Below, one piece after another: positions 32,292 to 41,520 of a DNA stretch of 47,741 nucleotides; position 1 is the first letter of the stretch; every line of letters begins with the position of its first letter. This DNA comes from Gammaproteobacteria bacterium. Its GTDB lineage: Bacteria; Pseudomonadota; Gammaproteobacteria; Methylococcales; DRLZ01. The position numbers and the translations under genes are program-made. The DNA is taken from positions 1 through 47,741 of the forward strand of contig JAHZJL010000277.1 of assembly GCA_022600935.1 (NCBI GenBank), given 5' to 3'. The notes under the pieces are model-generated. The model did no database searches and was not told the DNA's origin. It was given only the letters and a program-made list of their open reading frames with translations.

Positions 32292-33632
32292 TCAATTCCC
32301 TGATAAATTTTTCATGGTTACATTGTTAATAAGCCAGTGACCGCTCAATGGGTCGGTTAAGGTGATATCAGTATTGACAACGATATGATTTGAGAACACT
32401 GTTCTGTCGAGAATACCTGTTGGTCTTGATTCAATTGAGGAGATCGGACACGTCGGACAGTATCCGGTTAAGGAATTCAGTGAGTAACTGGCACCGCATT
32501 GATCGGTTGATCCGGTGACCCAGGTTGGTTGTCCGTGCTGATCAAAAAAGTACAGAACAGAAAATTCGATGCTACCCTGGGTTGCCAAGGACAAGCCATA
32601 TCCGGGTTGATTCGTCTGGAAATACACTCCTGAATAATCAAAAGGTGAGGCTTCGGATGAGATACGAAAAAATTCGAACACTTCTTTGTGACGGGGTTGT
32701 TGATCAAATTGCCACCAGAATTCAGCATGTGTTGAATCGATAAAATCAAAACCGAATTGACCAACTGATGTTGGGGTAGCCTGTTCACCATCCCATTGGT
32801 ATGAATCCATGCTCGATGACCAGGAATTACCGGAATAGTCATGGCTGCCAAGATACCAAATTGGTTGACGATTATGCAGATAGGTGTACCAAACTGCAAA
32901 CACTGTCTTGCCCTGAACAATTTGCAGATCGATGCCGTGACCGGGACGCTGAGGATTCCACCAGAATCCCTGAGCCGGTACAAATTGTGTCGCTGACGTA
33001 TCGGGACTGAATGTAGACAAGGAAGTGGAATAAGTCCCTTGTCTGCTTTGAATACTGATTCGAGTGTTGCCGGCATGGATGGCAGTGGAATTGGTTACAA
33101 TAGACAACAATGGCAGTTCTGTCGATGAAGAGCCGGGATTTTGAGTGAATACAATGTCAATTTGCCCCCCGTTTTGCGGCGATCGGGAAATTTGCTCGGG
33201 TGTGATATTACCAATACCTATTGATAAATAATCGGCGTCTGTCTTCAAGTGTTCGTATCCTAGAACGCTGATTGTTAAGGTGTCAATCGGTGTCGTCGAT
33301 GTCAATTCACGAAGTCGCCCCTGAAAAATATATGAACCGGTATCGGACGATTGAACGACACGATCTTCATACACGCCTCTAACGATAACAGTCTCGTTGT
33401 TATCAAGCATTTCAAAAGGGATCAGGCGGTTAGCGACAATTCGGCCAATCAGAACAGGTTGTTGAAAACTGCTGGTGCCTCTTGGATTGATTGTCTGGCC
33501 GGGGGCAAGAGGAGTGGCCAGAGCAAAATCTGGCACCAAACACAGGCAGATAAGGACAACAATCTGTGCACCGTGATTCGACAGGGTGGCTGGATCTGAG
33601 CCTGCACGTGTCCCGGCGCCATGGTTATCCAT
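32292..33632 (-). CDS. secreted protein with duplicated W/G-rich (GxGxxxQ) repeats
   Basis: The 446-residue product has a hydrophobic export signal (V-V-L-I-C-L-C-L-V-P, about residues 25-34, cleaved near A-L-A-T) preceded by an unusually long, weakly charged N-region. Residues 50-200 form a beta-rich domain of unknown type. Residues 225-350 carry a repeat I have often seen in gammaproteobacterial secreted proteins: G-F-W-W-N-P-Q-R-P-G-H-G-I-D-L-Q, then F-A-V-W-Y-T-Y and Q-P-I-W-Y-L-G. A second, shorter copy follows (G-V-Y-F-Q-T-N-Q-P-G-Y-G-L-S-L, then Q-P-T-W-V-T-G). Cysteines cluster late (C-G, Y-C-P-T-C-P). Its start is 7 bp after the dienelactone hydrolase stop. Function unknown. Confidence 0.75.
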   Translation of the reverse strand: MDNHGAGTRAGSDPATLSNHGAQIVVLICLCLVPDFALATPLAPGQTINPRGTSSFQQPVLIGRIVANRLIPFEMLDNNETVIVRGVYEDRVVQSSDTGSYIFQGRLRELTSTTPIDTLTISVLGYEHLKTDADYLSIGIGNITPEQISRSPQNGGQIDIVFTQNPGSSSTELPLLSIVTNSTAIHAGNTRISIQSRQGTYSTSLSTFSPDTSATQFVPAQGFWWNPQRPGHGIDLQIVQGKTVFAVWYTYLHNRQPIWYLGSHDYSGNSWSSSMDSYQWDGEQATPTSVGQFGFDFIDSTHAEFWWQFDQQPRHKEVFEFFRISSEASPFDYSGVYFQTNQPGYGLSLATQGSIEFSVLYFFDQHGQPTWVTGSTDQCGASYSLNSLTGYCPTCPISSIESRPTGILDRTVFSNHIVVNTDITLTDPLSGHWLINNVTMKNLSGN

Positions 33633-33639
33633 AAGCGTC

Positions 33640-34362
33640 TTACATCAACACTTCACTGAGAAAATTGGTGATGCTGATCCAGGATCGTTGATCAGTAATC
33701 TGGTGATACACAGTCCCAAAATCGATATCGTTGGCTGATGGGTTGCTAAACGCATGCATTGCCTGACCATGGATTTGAACTTGCCAGTCTGCCTGGCGTT
33801 CATTGAATTCCTGCTGCAAGGCAATCAGTTCATCCGCTGGAGCCAGCGGGTCCAGATATCCATGCTGGACCAGGATGCTGGCTCTGATCGGGTGTTCATA
33901 CTCGATGTCATCCGGTGCTTTTAACAAGCCGTGAACACTGATTACGCCTTTTAGTTGAATGCTGCTTCGTGCCAGATCCAGCACACACAGTCCTCCGAAA
34001 CAATAACCCAGAGCAGCAATGCATTTTGAGTCAACCATAGTCAGCTGACGAAATGTTTCAAACGCTGTAATCATGCGGGCCTGCACAAGTCCCCGATTGT
34101 CGACAAACGGCTGCATCAAGGCACTGTTTTGTTCTGTACTGGTCCCGAGAACACCTTTTCCATACATATCCAAAGCGAATCCCACATAGCCCAGTTCTGC
34201 CAGTTCAATGGCTTTATCGCACATGGCCTGATTGCGTCCGGCCCAGGGGTGCGCGATCATGACTCCGGGCAAAGGTCCGGTTAATATACTATCAAATGCC
34301 AGAAAGCCTTCGAGTAATGTTCCGTTATCATAATACTCAATATGTTGTGTCTCAATACTCAT
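33640..34362 (-). CDS. dienelactone hydrolase family protein
   Basis: The 240-residue alpha/beta hydrolase has the DLH features: A-H-P-W-A-G near residue 37, the nucleophile cysteine in A-L-G-Y-C-F-G-G (about residue 121), the Asp in H-G-Y-L-D-P-L-A-P (about 171) and the His in A-M-H-A-F-S-N-P (about 203). The Cys-Asp-His triad is complete. The real substrate of such genes in non-aromatic degraders is generally unknown. It lies 64 bp after the ubiF-type gene and 7 bp before the secreted protein, all leftward, so these three may be co-transcribed. Confidence 0.93.
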   Translation of the reverse strand: MSIETQHIEYYDNGTLLEGFLAFDSILTGPLPGVMIAHPWAGRNQAMCDKAIELAELGYVGFALDMYGKGVLGTSTEQNSALMQPFVDNRGLVQARMITAFETFRQLTMVDSKCIAALGYCFGGLCVLDLARSSIQLKGVISVHGLLKAPDDIEYEHPIRASILVQHGYLDPLAPADELIALQQEFNERQADWQVQIHGQAMHAFSNPSANDIDFGTVYHQITDQRSWISITNFLSEVLM

Positions 34363-34426
34363 GGATTGAATGGTCAGTTGGTTCAGAAATTATTATTGAA
34401 TCCGGTTCTGGAATGAGTCGCCAGCT

Positions 34427-35668
34427 TCAAGACGCTTGAGATTGGGAAAATTGCTTGTTGTCACCACGCGCCAGACGCGGCAGATTTCCTTCCAGGCCCA
34501 TGGCATAGCGTATGATTTTGTGTTTGGCCGGTCCGGATTTATTGGCCAGTCCAAGTCCCAGATTGCGGAGCAGACGCACAGGCCGGAAATTATTGCTGAA
34601 AACACGATAAAAAGCGTCCATCGTGGTCATCATCATTAAATTGTCCATTTTTCTTTGCTTTTCATAGCGCTTGAGCACAGGCAGGGCAGCAAAATCCTGA
34701 CCATTACGAGCTGCATCGAGAATCACTTCAGCCAGTGCCGCAGCGTCAAGCAAGCCAATGTTGACGCCTTGCCCTGCGAGTGGATTGATAGTGTGTGCTG
34801 AATCACCAATCAGAGCCACGCCGGGTTTAACATAATCCAGGGCATGCTGGCGCTTCAAGGGAAAGCTGCCGCGTTGCAGGATTTGTTTGATTTTGCCCAG
34901 ACAGGCCGGAAAAGCCAGACTCAGCTCATTGAGCAGGGCGGTATCATCAAGTGTTTTCAGGCGGGATACTTCATCGGGCGTGTTGTACCAGACCAGTGAG
35001 GCGTAAGAACCGTTTAATGGCAGGAAGGCTTGTGGTCCCGAAGGCCTGAAACGCTGCCAGGTGACGTCTTGTTGACCGTAAACAGTTTCGACATTGATAA
35101 CCATCGCATGTTGTTTGTAATCCCAGCTGCTGACCCCGATTCTGGCAGCTTGCCTAGCCTGGGAGTTGGCACCATCTGCTCCAATGATCAAGCGCGCTTG
35201 AATGCTGCCATTATCCAGCTCAATGGTTGATGTCTTGCCATTGTAAAGAATGCGTTTGGTTACAGCCGGGCAGATTAAATCAATTCCAGGCAGTTCTTCA
35301 ACCCGCTCCAGCAAGGCCAGTTGCAGTAAGCGGTTTTCCACAATATAACCCAGTTCGTCTCGACCAATCTCGTTTGCTCTGAACTCGGTATTACCGGCTC
35401 CCTCCCAGACACGCATGGTTTTGAAGGGGCAATAACGTTTGGAGGTAACCTTAGCCCAGGTTTGTGTGGATTCAAGAATATAGCGGGATGCCATGCTCAA
35501 TGCCGAGACTCTCAAATCCGGTGGTTGCTCCGGGCTGTATTCTGAAGGTCTGACAGCTTCAAGCAACGCAATTTTCAGTCCACTGTCGACCAGACAGGTG
35601 GCCAGTGTGGAGCCGACCATGCCGCCACCGACAATGGCAATGTCATAAACCTGGTGTGTACTATTCAT
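34427..35668 (-). CDS. ubiF: UbiF-type FAD monooxygenase of ubiquinone biosynthesis
   Basis: UbiH/UbiF/COQ6 enzymes hydroxylate the quinone ring of ubiquinone precursors. The 413-residue protein has the FAD Rossmann motif V-G-G-G-M-V-G-S at its N-terminus, L-R-V-S-A-L-S near residue 55, the V-I/I-I-G-A-D-G-A-N-S-Q-A-R motif near 165, and G-D-S-A-H-T-I-N-P-L-A-G-Q-G-V-N-I-G near 290. F-L-P-L-N-G-S-Y-A-S-L-V-W-Y and F-Y-x-x-F-S-N-N are closer to E. coli UbiF (demethoxyubiquinone hydroxylase) than to UbiH or UbiI, from memory of those sequences. Its ATG is only 2 bp from an ATG of the divergent frame. Confidence 0.88.
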   Translation of the reverse strand: MNSTHQVYDIAIVGGGMVGSTLATCLVDSGLKIALLEAVRPSEYSPEQPPDLRVSALSMASRYILESTQTWAKVTSKRYCPFKTMRVWEGAGNTEFRANEIGRDELGYIVENRLLQLALLERVEELPGIDLICPAVTKRILYNGKTSTIELDNGSIQARLIIGADGANSQARQAARIGVSSWDYKQHAMVINVETVYGQQDVTWQRFRPSGPQAFLPLNGSYASLVWYNTPDEVSRLKTLDDTALLNELSLAFPACLGKIKQILQRGSFPLKRQHALDYVKPGVALIGDSAHTINPLAGQGVNIGLLDAAALAEVILDAARNGQDFAALPVLKRYEKQRKMDNLMMMTTMDAFYRVFSNNFRPVRLLRNLGLGLANKSGPAKHKIIRYAMGLEGNLPRLARGDNKQFSQSQAS

Positions 35669-35718
35669 GAATGATAAACGCTTGTTCTGAGAACCTTATG
35701 CTACAGGAAGCAGTCAAT

Positions 35719-37551
35719 ATGATCCAGTTTGGTATTGACAGGATGAACCATGGAAAAAACGTGCAGGACAGTGACGACATAACTGCGCTCACGTATAATT
35801 GCCGCAGTTTTAATAATCATGTTGTTTTTAAACAGGACTATCAAATTATTAACCGTTTCACGTTCCCAGAGTTGTCAGATCGATATAATCATTTTATCTC
35901 AAACTATCTGCATATCGTTCTGTTGATACTGTGCATGCTTACCGGTATTGCGCTGCGGTTTGATCAGTATTGGGAGCAAATCCTGATTGATGATGAATGG
36001 CACGCAGTTCATCAGCTATTACGAAGCACTCCCGAGCGCATTGCGACCTCGTTTGGTCATGCTGATTACAGTATTCCTCTGACACTGTTGTACTGGATGG
36101 AAGCCAGATATTTCGGTTTGAGTGAATTTTTGATGCGCTGGCCGATGATGCTGTTCGGGCTGGCCACTTTAATTGGTTTCAGTGTTTATGCGTATCAACA
36201 GTTTGGACGTTGCACGGCACTGTTGTTTTCAGTCTTACTGGCGCTATCACCGTTGCTGATCATCTACAGCAGGACGGCACGACCCTATGCGATTACTTTG
36301 TTTCTGGTGTATTGCAGTCTGTGGTTGTTTTACAAAGTCGTCAATCATCCGCAAAATAAATTTGCAATCAAAATACTGATGTATCTGGTTGTGTATTGGT
36401 TGTCAGTTTCGCTGGCGATCTGGATGCACCTCGTTGTTGCTTTGTTTGTCGCTGCTCCGTTCCTGGTTGAGCTGACAAGATTGTTATTCAGAAGAGGTGA
36501 TCATTGTAGATACAAACTGATCAGTATGTTCTGGCTTGCAGTACCGGGTCTGTTATTGACACTGTTACTTGTATTGCCGCCATTGCTTTCCAACCTGCAG
36601 GATTTAACGGTTAAATCAGGTGCACATTTTCCTGGACTGGATACTGTAGTTGGTGCGATATATTTATGGTATGGCTCGTATTCTGGTCTGGTTGTCCTGA
36701 TGTGCTGTGTATTGACAGTTATCGGGTTGCGGCAATTGATGCGCCGTTCTCGGATGCCGATATGCATCTTGATCGGATTTATACTGACATTACTGCTGAT
36801 ACTTGCGACTCAGCCTGCCTGGGTTAATCATCCGCTAACTTTGGCGCGTTATTTATTACCGATTCTTCCACTGCTGTTGTTATCAACAGCAGCAGGTCTG
36901 TCAATGCTGCTGAAATATCTGAACACAATTACTCGGGACTATGGTCAGGTTATTCAAAGCCTCATTGTGCTGACACTGGTTACAGGCTTTATCATGACTT
37001 CACCGGTATCAGCGTTGATCCATCAACCTAATTCAAACACCTTGCACCCGTTTTACACGTTTGAATTCCGACCTGAGAAAAATTTAATTGAGCTTGCTTT
37101 GCGCGAGCGGACATATTCTGAATTCTGGAAGCACATTCAGAATCAGCCACTTGATGTAAAAGTTACCGTGTTGCCATGGTATTTTGAAAGCCATTTCTGG
37201 GATGCTCCAGTCTGGGAGGAAATCAGCGGGCATTATGTTGTTCCGGGTTTTCTCACTGGATTGTGCGTGCAGGAGAGGGCAGGTGAAGTGCCTGATAATG
37301 AACGATTTGATTTTCGTAATGTCAGTTATCCGGGACAACGGGGAGATTTACAACGGCTTGGAATTCATTACATCGTGTATCAAAAACCGGCCAGATTGAA
37401 AATTTCCAGACCGTATACAGATATCAGGCATTGTGGTCAGGTTCTCAGAAAGCATTTCGGAGAACCGTTTTTCGAAGATCAGATGATTGTTGTGTTTCAA
37501 CCTGAGCCAGGACACAAAGCAGATACTATCCGAAAGGAATTCGAAAATTGA
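35719..37551 (+). CDS. GT-C superfamily (GT39/ArnT-like) membrane glycosyltransferase
   Basis: The product, about 610 residues, is a polytopic GT-C enzyme using a polyprenyl-phosphate sugar donor. After TM1 (V-L-L-I-L-C-M-L-T-G) the first periplasmic loop carries the catalytic acidic motif I-D-D-E-W-H-A-V. About 10-12 further TM helices and a C-terminal periplasmic domain (about residue 460 onward) follow. An earlier ATG at 35671 is just 2 bp from the ubiF start and leaves no room for a promoter; I prefer the ATG at 35719, with AGGAAG 8 nt upstream. The GT2 and GtrA genes follow with overlaps, so the three form one cassette for transferring a sugar to a periplasmic acceptor (lipid A, glycan or protein). 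Confidence 0.85.
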   Translation: MIQFGIDRMNHGKNVQDSDDITALTYNCRSFNNHVVFKQDYQIINRFTFPELSDRYNHFISNYLHIVLLILCMLTGIALRFDQYWEQILIDDEWHAVHQLLRSTPERIATSFGHADYSIPLTLLYWMEARYFGLSEFLMRWPMMLFGLATLIGFSVYAYQQFGRCTALLFSVLLALSPLLIIYSRTARPYAITLFLVYCSLWLFYKVVNHPQNKFAIKILMYLVVYWLSVSLAIWMHLVVALFVAAPFLVELTRLLFRRGDHCRYKLISMFWLAVPGLLLTLLLVLPPLLSNLQDLTVKSGAHFPGLDTVVGAIYLWYGSYSGLVVLMCCVLTVIGLRQLMRRSRMPICILIGFILTLLLILATQPAWVNHPLTLARYLLPILPLLLLSTAAGLSMLLKYLNTITRDYGQVIQSLIVLTLVTGFIMTSPVSALIHQPNSNTLHPFYTFEFRPEKNLIELALRERTYSEFWKHIQNQPLDVKVTVLPWYFESHFWDAPVWEEISGHYVVPGFLTGLCVQERAGEVPDNERFDFRNVSYPGQRGDLQRLGIHYIVYQKPARLKISRPYTDIRHCGQVLRKHFGEPFFEDQMIVVFQPEPGHKADTIRKEFEN

Positions 37552-38326
37552 TTGTGAATCATGTCAACCGGAGCTGCACTCATTGATTAATCATAAATCT
37601 GTCATGGTTGTTATGCCGGCATTTCGGGCTGCGATGACACTGGAGAAAACCTGGAATGCCTTGCCTCACGATATTGTCGATTCTGTATTGGTGGTTGATG
37701 ATGCCAGTGATGATAATACCGTGCAAATCGCAAGAACACTCGGTGCCGAGGTTGTGACACACCCCTCAAATCGCGGTTATGGAGCCAATCAGAAAACGTG
37801 TTATCAGACCGCACTGGAACATGGTGCGGATATTATTGTGATGGTCCACCCGGATTACCAGTACGAGCCAAGGTTGGTGACGGCAATGGCGGCGATGATT
37901 GAATCAGAAGTCTATGATTTTGTACTTGGTTCAAGAATTCTCGGTGGTAAAGCCAGACAAAGTGGGATGCCGCTCTGGAAATACATCGCCAATCGAATGC
38001 TGACGGCAATCGAAAATCTGCTGCTGGGTGCCAAATTATCTGAATATCACAGTGGTTATCGGGCGTATTCAGCAAAACTTCTCAAGCAGATTCACTGGCA
38101 ATCCAATTCAGATGACTTTGTGTTTGATAATCAATTACTGGTCCAGGTGATACTGGGAGGCTACGCAATTGGTGAAATTTCTGTGCCAACAAAATATTTT
38201 GCGGAAGCCAGCTCAATCAATCTGCCCAGATCAATTCAGTACGGTGTTGGTGTGTTATACACATCTGTACTGGGTTTTTTACAACGGACTGGTCTGTACC
38301 AACATGCGTTATTCAATCGACATTAA
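37547..38326 (+). CDS. GT2 family glycosyltransferase, polyprenyl-phosphate sugar synthase-like
   Basis: The protein has a GT-A fold of the dolichyl-phosphate mannose synthase/GtrB group: V-V-M-P-A-F-R-A near the start, V-L-V-V-D-D-A-S-D-D-N-T, G-Y-G-A-N-Q-K-T and the metal-binding H-P-D-Y-Q-Y. It probably charges undecaprenyl phosphate with the sugar used by the upstream GT-C enzyme. The start is unclear. The frame is open from inside the upstream gene, the first in-frame ATG (37604) would cut the first strand short and has no Shine-Dalgarno, and AGGAA sits 7 nt before an ATT at 37547 that overlaps the upstream TGA. A TTG at 37487 is the other option. The C-terminal TM hairpin of GtrB is absent or reduced. 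Confidence 0.82.
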   Translation: MDCESCQPELHSLINHKSVMVVMPAFRAAMTLEKTWNALPHDIVDSVLVVDDASDDNTVQIARTLGAEVVTHPSNRGYGANQKTCYQTALEHGADIIVMVHPDYQYEPRLVTAMAAMIESEVYDFVLGSRILGGKARQSGMPLWKYIANRMLTAIENLLLGAKLSEYHSGYRAYSAKLLKQIHWQSNSDDFVFDNQLLVQVILGGYAIGEISVPTKYFAEASSINLPRSIQYGVGVLYTSVLGFLQRTGLYQHALFNRH

Positions 38327-38714
38327 GCGCCAAAAGTCAGCGCAACAACCAACCTGGATGGTTGGTCTGGTTTTGCATATCGTAACCGGAGTTATCGCGA
38401 CAGCGGCTCATTACCTGGCAATGTGGGGATTTTTACAAACAGGGATGTCCTCACTGGCAGCAACGTCATCAGGTTTTGTATTTGGCGCTATAACGCGTTT
38501 TTTATTGTCTTATTTCCACGTGTTTTCACCAACAACAGCAGTTCCCCATGCAGTCTGGCGTTTCATTCTTGCACTGATGTTTCAGATGCTTTGCAATACC
38601 GCATTGGTAGCGTTGTTTTTGCATATTCTGCCACTATGGTATGCACAGGTTGCAACAACAATAGTATTGACTGTCGTCAATTACATGATTTACCGCACCT
38701 GGGTCTTCAAATAA
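38304..38714 (+). CDS. GtrA family membrane protein (polyprenyl-linked sugar flippase-like)
   Basis: The 136-residue protein has four TM segments with the GtrA pattern: the first helix with H-Y-L-A-M-W, S-G-F-V-F-G-A-I-T-R-F-L-L-S-Y between helices 2 and 3 (family F-x-x-N-R/K-x-W-T-F), and the closing V-V-N-Y-M-I-Y-R-T-W-V-F. GtrA proteins are thought to flip undecaprenyl-phosphate-linked sugars. I chose the ATG at 38304, which overlaps the GT2 stop by 23 bp, because GtrA proteins begin just before the first helix. It completes a GtrA/GtrB/GT-C three-gene set. Confidence 0.88.
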   Translation: MRYSIDIKRQKSAQQPTWMVGLVLHIVTGVIATAAHYLAMWGFLQTGMSSLAATSSGFVFGAITRFLLSYFHVFSPTTAVPHAVWRFILALMFQMLCNTALVALFLHILPLWYAQVATTIVLTVVNYMIYRTWVFK

Positions 38715-39112
38715 AAATCAGAAATCTCTGATTGATTTCCTCTTCTGTTTAAGGGTTTGATAATCACTTGATATCTTGCGAGTATTTGTTATTCATCCTT
38801 ATTGATAGATCAAAACAACTCCCAAGATTAACTTTCAAGTTACAGCCAGTTTGTATCTTTTTTATTAAATCGTTGTGTCCATCAGGCTTGCCAATTCAAA
38901 TTAATGCATTATTCAGAAAGATAATCATTCTTTCTTTTCAACGCTTATCCAGGTGCTTTACATACTTTTACTCAGGTTGAATTTAATTGACTTGTCCATA
39001 GAGCAGTGTTGATGTAGAATCCAAGCAAATATTAAGCCAAATGCTCGCTGTATTTGCCTTTGTTTCAACCTGTAACGTATAAAAAAACAGTTTAACAAAC
39101 TGGAAAAAAATT
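38715..39112. other. intergenic region before the kelch-like secreted protein
   Basis: These 398 bp hold a small hairpin after the GtrA stop (AATCAGA/TCTGATT, 38716-38733, no T-run) and, just before the next gene, CAGTTT-AAC-AAACTG at 39088-39102 flanked by A-runs on both sides. The second hairpin ends 10 bp before the ATG at 39113 and touches the only Shine-Dalgarno-like GGA, so it could limit translation. A 70-codon frame at 38768-38980 has no coding character. Confidence 0.35.
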
Positions 39113-41311
39113 ATGAAAAGAACAATTGTTGAAATGATTTTAAGTATCTTGCTGCTTGTTTTTACAAGTCACCTGGTTAATCCTGTACTCGCTGTATCCA
39201 GTGATTCAGCAATGATCAAGCGATTGACTGAGGCTGAGGAAGACCAGTGGGTGCGACTCAACAATAATCAATTCCAGGATGTATGGACTCCTGAATCACA
39301 ACGACCTTTTATTGATGATCCAAGATTTTTATCAGGGATTCCGCATTCTGTAATTGGCGCATGGAGTTCAATGGCCTGGGACAGTAGCCGCTGGCATCTG
39401 ATTTTCTGGGGTGGAGGACACGCTAACTACACTGGGAATGAAGTATACCGCTGGAATGCCAACACTTTGCTGTGGGAACGCGCATCATTACCAAGTGAGA
39501 TCAAGCAGGTCAACACGGCAGTTAACGAAAACTGGTTTGAAACTGTGGGCGGCATATTTGATGCCCCGATTTCATCACACACGTACGACAATTCTGAATT
39601 TTTGCCCATTGCCGATCGTTTTATCACATTCGGAGGTGCTTCATATACATTGGGCGGGTCGTTTAATCATACAAATTTGATTACTCAAAATACGGGTCCT
39701 TATCTCTGGGATCCCTCGCGTGCAGATCCCAACAAAACTGGTGGTAGCGACAGTACACAAGTCAATCCAGAGTTGTTTCCGGGGGTTGCTGGCGGAAAAA
39801 TGTGGGAGAATCGGGACAACTGGCCACAACAAGATACAAATACCATTGTCGATATTATTGAGGAAACTACAGCGTATAGCGAAGAAAATGGCAAGGATGT
39901 GATTTTCTTTACAATGAATCAGCAATTGTTTAAATACACTTTGAATGATATTACATCCGCTGATCTGGATAGTTACGAGCTAATCGGGAGGCCAGAAGCG
40001 TTTACTTATTCCGGGCAGGGTGCCGGGGCTTATGACCCGACACGCAAACTATATGTACGTACAAGCGGCGATGAAGTTGCTTTTTGGGATTTGAATGAAT
40101 CTAACCCAATCACGACCAAAGCAATACTCAGTAATCCGGAAAATTTTGATTTATCCCGCTTGTTTGAATACGGAATGGATTTTGACTCACGTCGATCCCG
40201 GTTTGTGTTATGGGGTGGAGGACAGGATCTATGGGCATTGAACCCTCCTGCAAACAGTTTGAGGAATGTCTGGCAGCTTCGAAAAATTAAGGAACCAGGA
40301 AAACTCAATGAATTCAATCTTGGATTTGTCGGTGTTTTGGGTAAGTGGAAATATATTGCCGAACTTGATGTATTCCTTGGTGTCGCTGATTCTTTGACAG
40401 GTGATGTTTGGGCCTATAAACCAACAGATTGGGCTGGTGTATCAGCAGCACCTCCTGAATTACCCAGTCCGATTGATACCCCGACGCCACCGAGTTTTGA
40501 TCCGGAACCGGCCGATACTCCGAGCAATCAATGTGCAAATCTGGTTTGTGCATCAGAAACCGGAAACCTATTCGTCAGCCACCTTGAACAAACAATACAG
40601 TTTTCACAGACTATGGCGGAAACACCTGTGGTCATAGCTGGCGTCCCCAGTTTTTTTGGAACACAACCAGGAGTCATTCATCCTTACGCGATTACTGGTT
40701 CTGAATTTAAAATACGTTTTAGGGAATGGAATTATCTTGATGGTGTTCATATTGAAGAAACTGCCGGATATCTGGCGATCATGCCTGGGCTTTATCAACT
40801 TGAGGATGGAGGTCTGCTTGAAGTCGGTCGTACTCAGGTTGATGGCAATATCAAATGGAAAAACGTGGATTTAATCACGTCATCAAATCAGACTCCATAC
40901 CTGTTTGCAACTCTGCAAACACAAAATGGTGCTGATATAGTAATGACTAGAATTCGCAACGTGACAAGCAGATCTTTTGAAATAGCATTATTTGAGCAGG
41001 AATCACTCATTGAGACCAATCACCTCAAAGAGACTGTCGGCTATATTGCTTTTTATCCTGCCCAGGACAATGGTTTACTACCAATCGGCAATCAGATTCT
41101 CAATTATTCACTGGCTCTGATGACCATGAATACTGGTGGGACAAGCGTGTTTGGTCACAGGGTTGTTATGGAGGAGGAGCAATCTGCTGACCAGGAGCTG
41201 GGACATGTTGCTGAAAAAGGTTATTTTATGATACTTGGTAGCGAAGAAACATTGTATGGGCAAGTTGCCAGTGACCATGGGTTGGACCCTTTCAGTTTAA
41301 GGCGAAAATAG
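39113..41311 (+). CDS. large secreted protein: kelch-like propeller plus two C-terminal beta-domain repeats
   Basis: The 732-residue product has a signal peptide (M-I-L-S-I-L-L-L-V-F then L-A-V-S). Residues about 60-445 show kelch-like propeller features: W-H-L-I-F-W-G-G-G-H near 100, R-F-I-T-F-G-G-A near 175, and R-F-V-L-W-G-G-G-Q near 360. A Pro/Thr-rich linker (about 450-475) follows. The C-terminal part has a tandem module with S-Q-T-M/Q-T-Q-N-G, P-V-V-I/A-D-I-V, I-R-F-R-E-W-N-Y-L-D-G-V-H-I-E-E-T-A-G-Y-type and H-L-K-E-T-V-G-Y-I-A signatures, a lectin-like repeat seen in bacterial secreted proteins. It is probably a cell-surface or exported glycan-binding protein. It is monocistronic. Confidence 0.75.
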   Translation: MKRTIVEMILSILLLVFTSHLVNPVLAVSSDSAMIKRLTEAEEDQWVRLNNNQFQDVWTPESQRPFIDDPRFLSGIPHSVIGAWSSMAWDSSRWHLIFWGGGHANYTGNEVYRWNANTLLWERASLPSEIKQVNTAVNENWFETVGGIFDAPISSHTYDNSEFLPIADRFITFGGASYTLGGSFNHTNLITQNTGPYLWDPSRADPNKTGGSDSTQVNPELFPGVAGGKMWENRDNWPQQDTNTIVDIIEETTAYSEENGKDVIFFTMNQQLFKYTLNDITSADLDSYELIGRPEAFTYSGQGAGAYDPTRKLYVRTSGDEVAFWDLNESNPITTKAILSNPENFDLSRLFEYGMDFDSRRSRFVLWGGGQDLWALNPPANSLRNVWQLRKIKEPGKLNEFNLGFVGVLGKWKYIAELDVFLGVADSLTGDVWAYKPTDWAGVSAAPPELPSPIDTPTPPSFDPEPADTPSNQCANLVCASETGNLFVSHLEQTIQFSQTMAETPVVIAGVPSFFGTQPGVIHPYAITGSEFKIRFREWNYLDGVHIEETAGYLAIMPGLYQLEDGGLLEVGRTQVDGNIKWKNVDLITSSNQTPYLFATLQTQNGADIVMTRIRNVTSRSFEIALFEQESLIETNHLKETVGYIAFYPAQDNGLLPIGNQILNYSLALMTMNTGGTSVFGHRVVMEEEQSADQELGHVAEKGYFMILGSEETLYGQVASDHGLDPFSLRRK

Positions 41312-41520
41312 AGTGTTGAAAGAGAAGACTGTGAAGCTGTTCTACTTGAATTTATTGTGTTAGGTTAAGCGTAAGTGTTTAAATCATCAAACGATGATAA
41401 AACGTTAATGTACGGGAACAATACAAATTATTTCTCGATGCAGATGCTTTAAAAATTCAAAAGTTACTGGTTGATGCTTATGTTTTATGACAATAGCTGT
41501 TGTGCCAGCGCCTGAAAAAC

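Noticed and set aside
38768-38980. 70-codon rightward frame upstream of the kelch-like gene
   Set aside because: The composition is not protein-like, there is no ribosome-binding site, and it lies in A/T-rich intergenic DNA.
39411-39680. 89-codon and similar frames inside the kelch-like gene
   Set aside because: They are out-of-frame shadows of a well-supported gene on the same strand.
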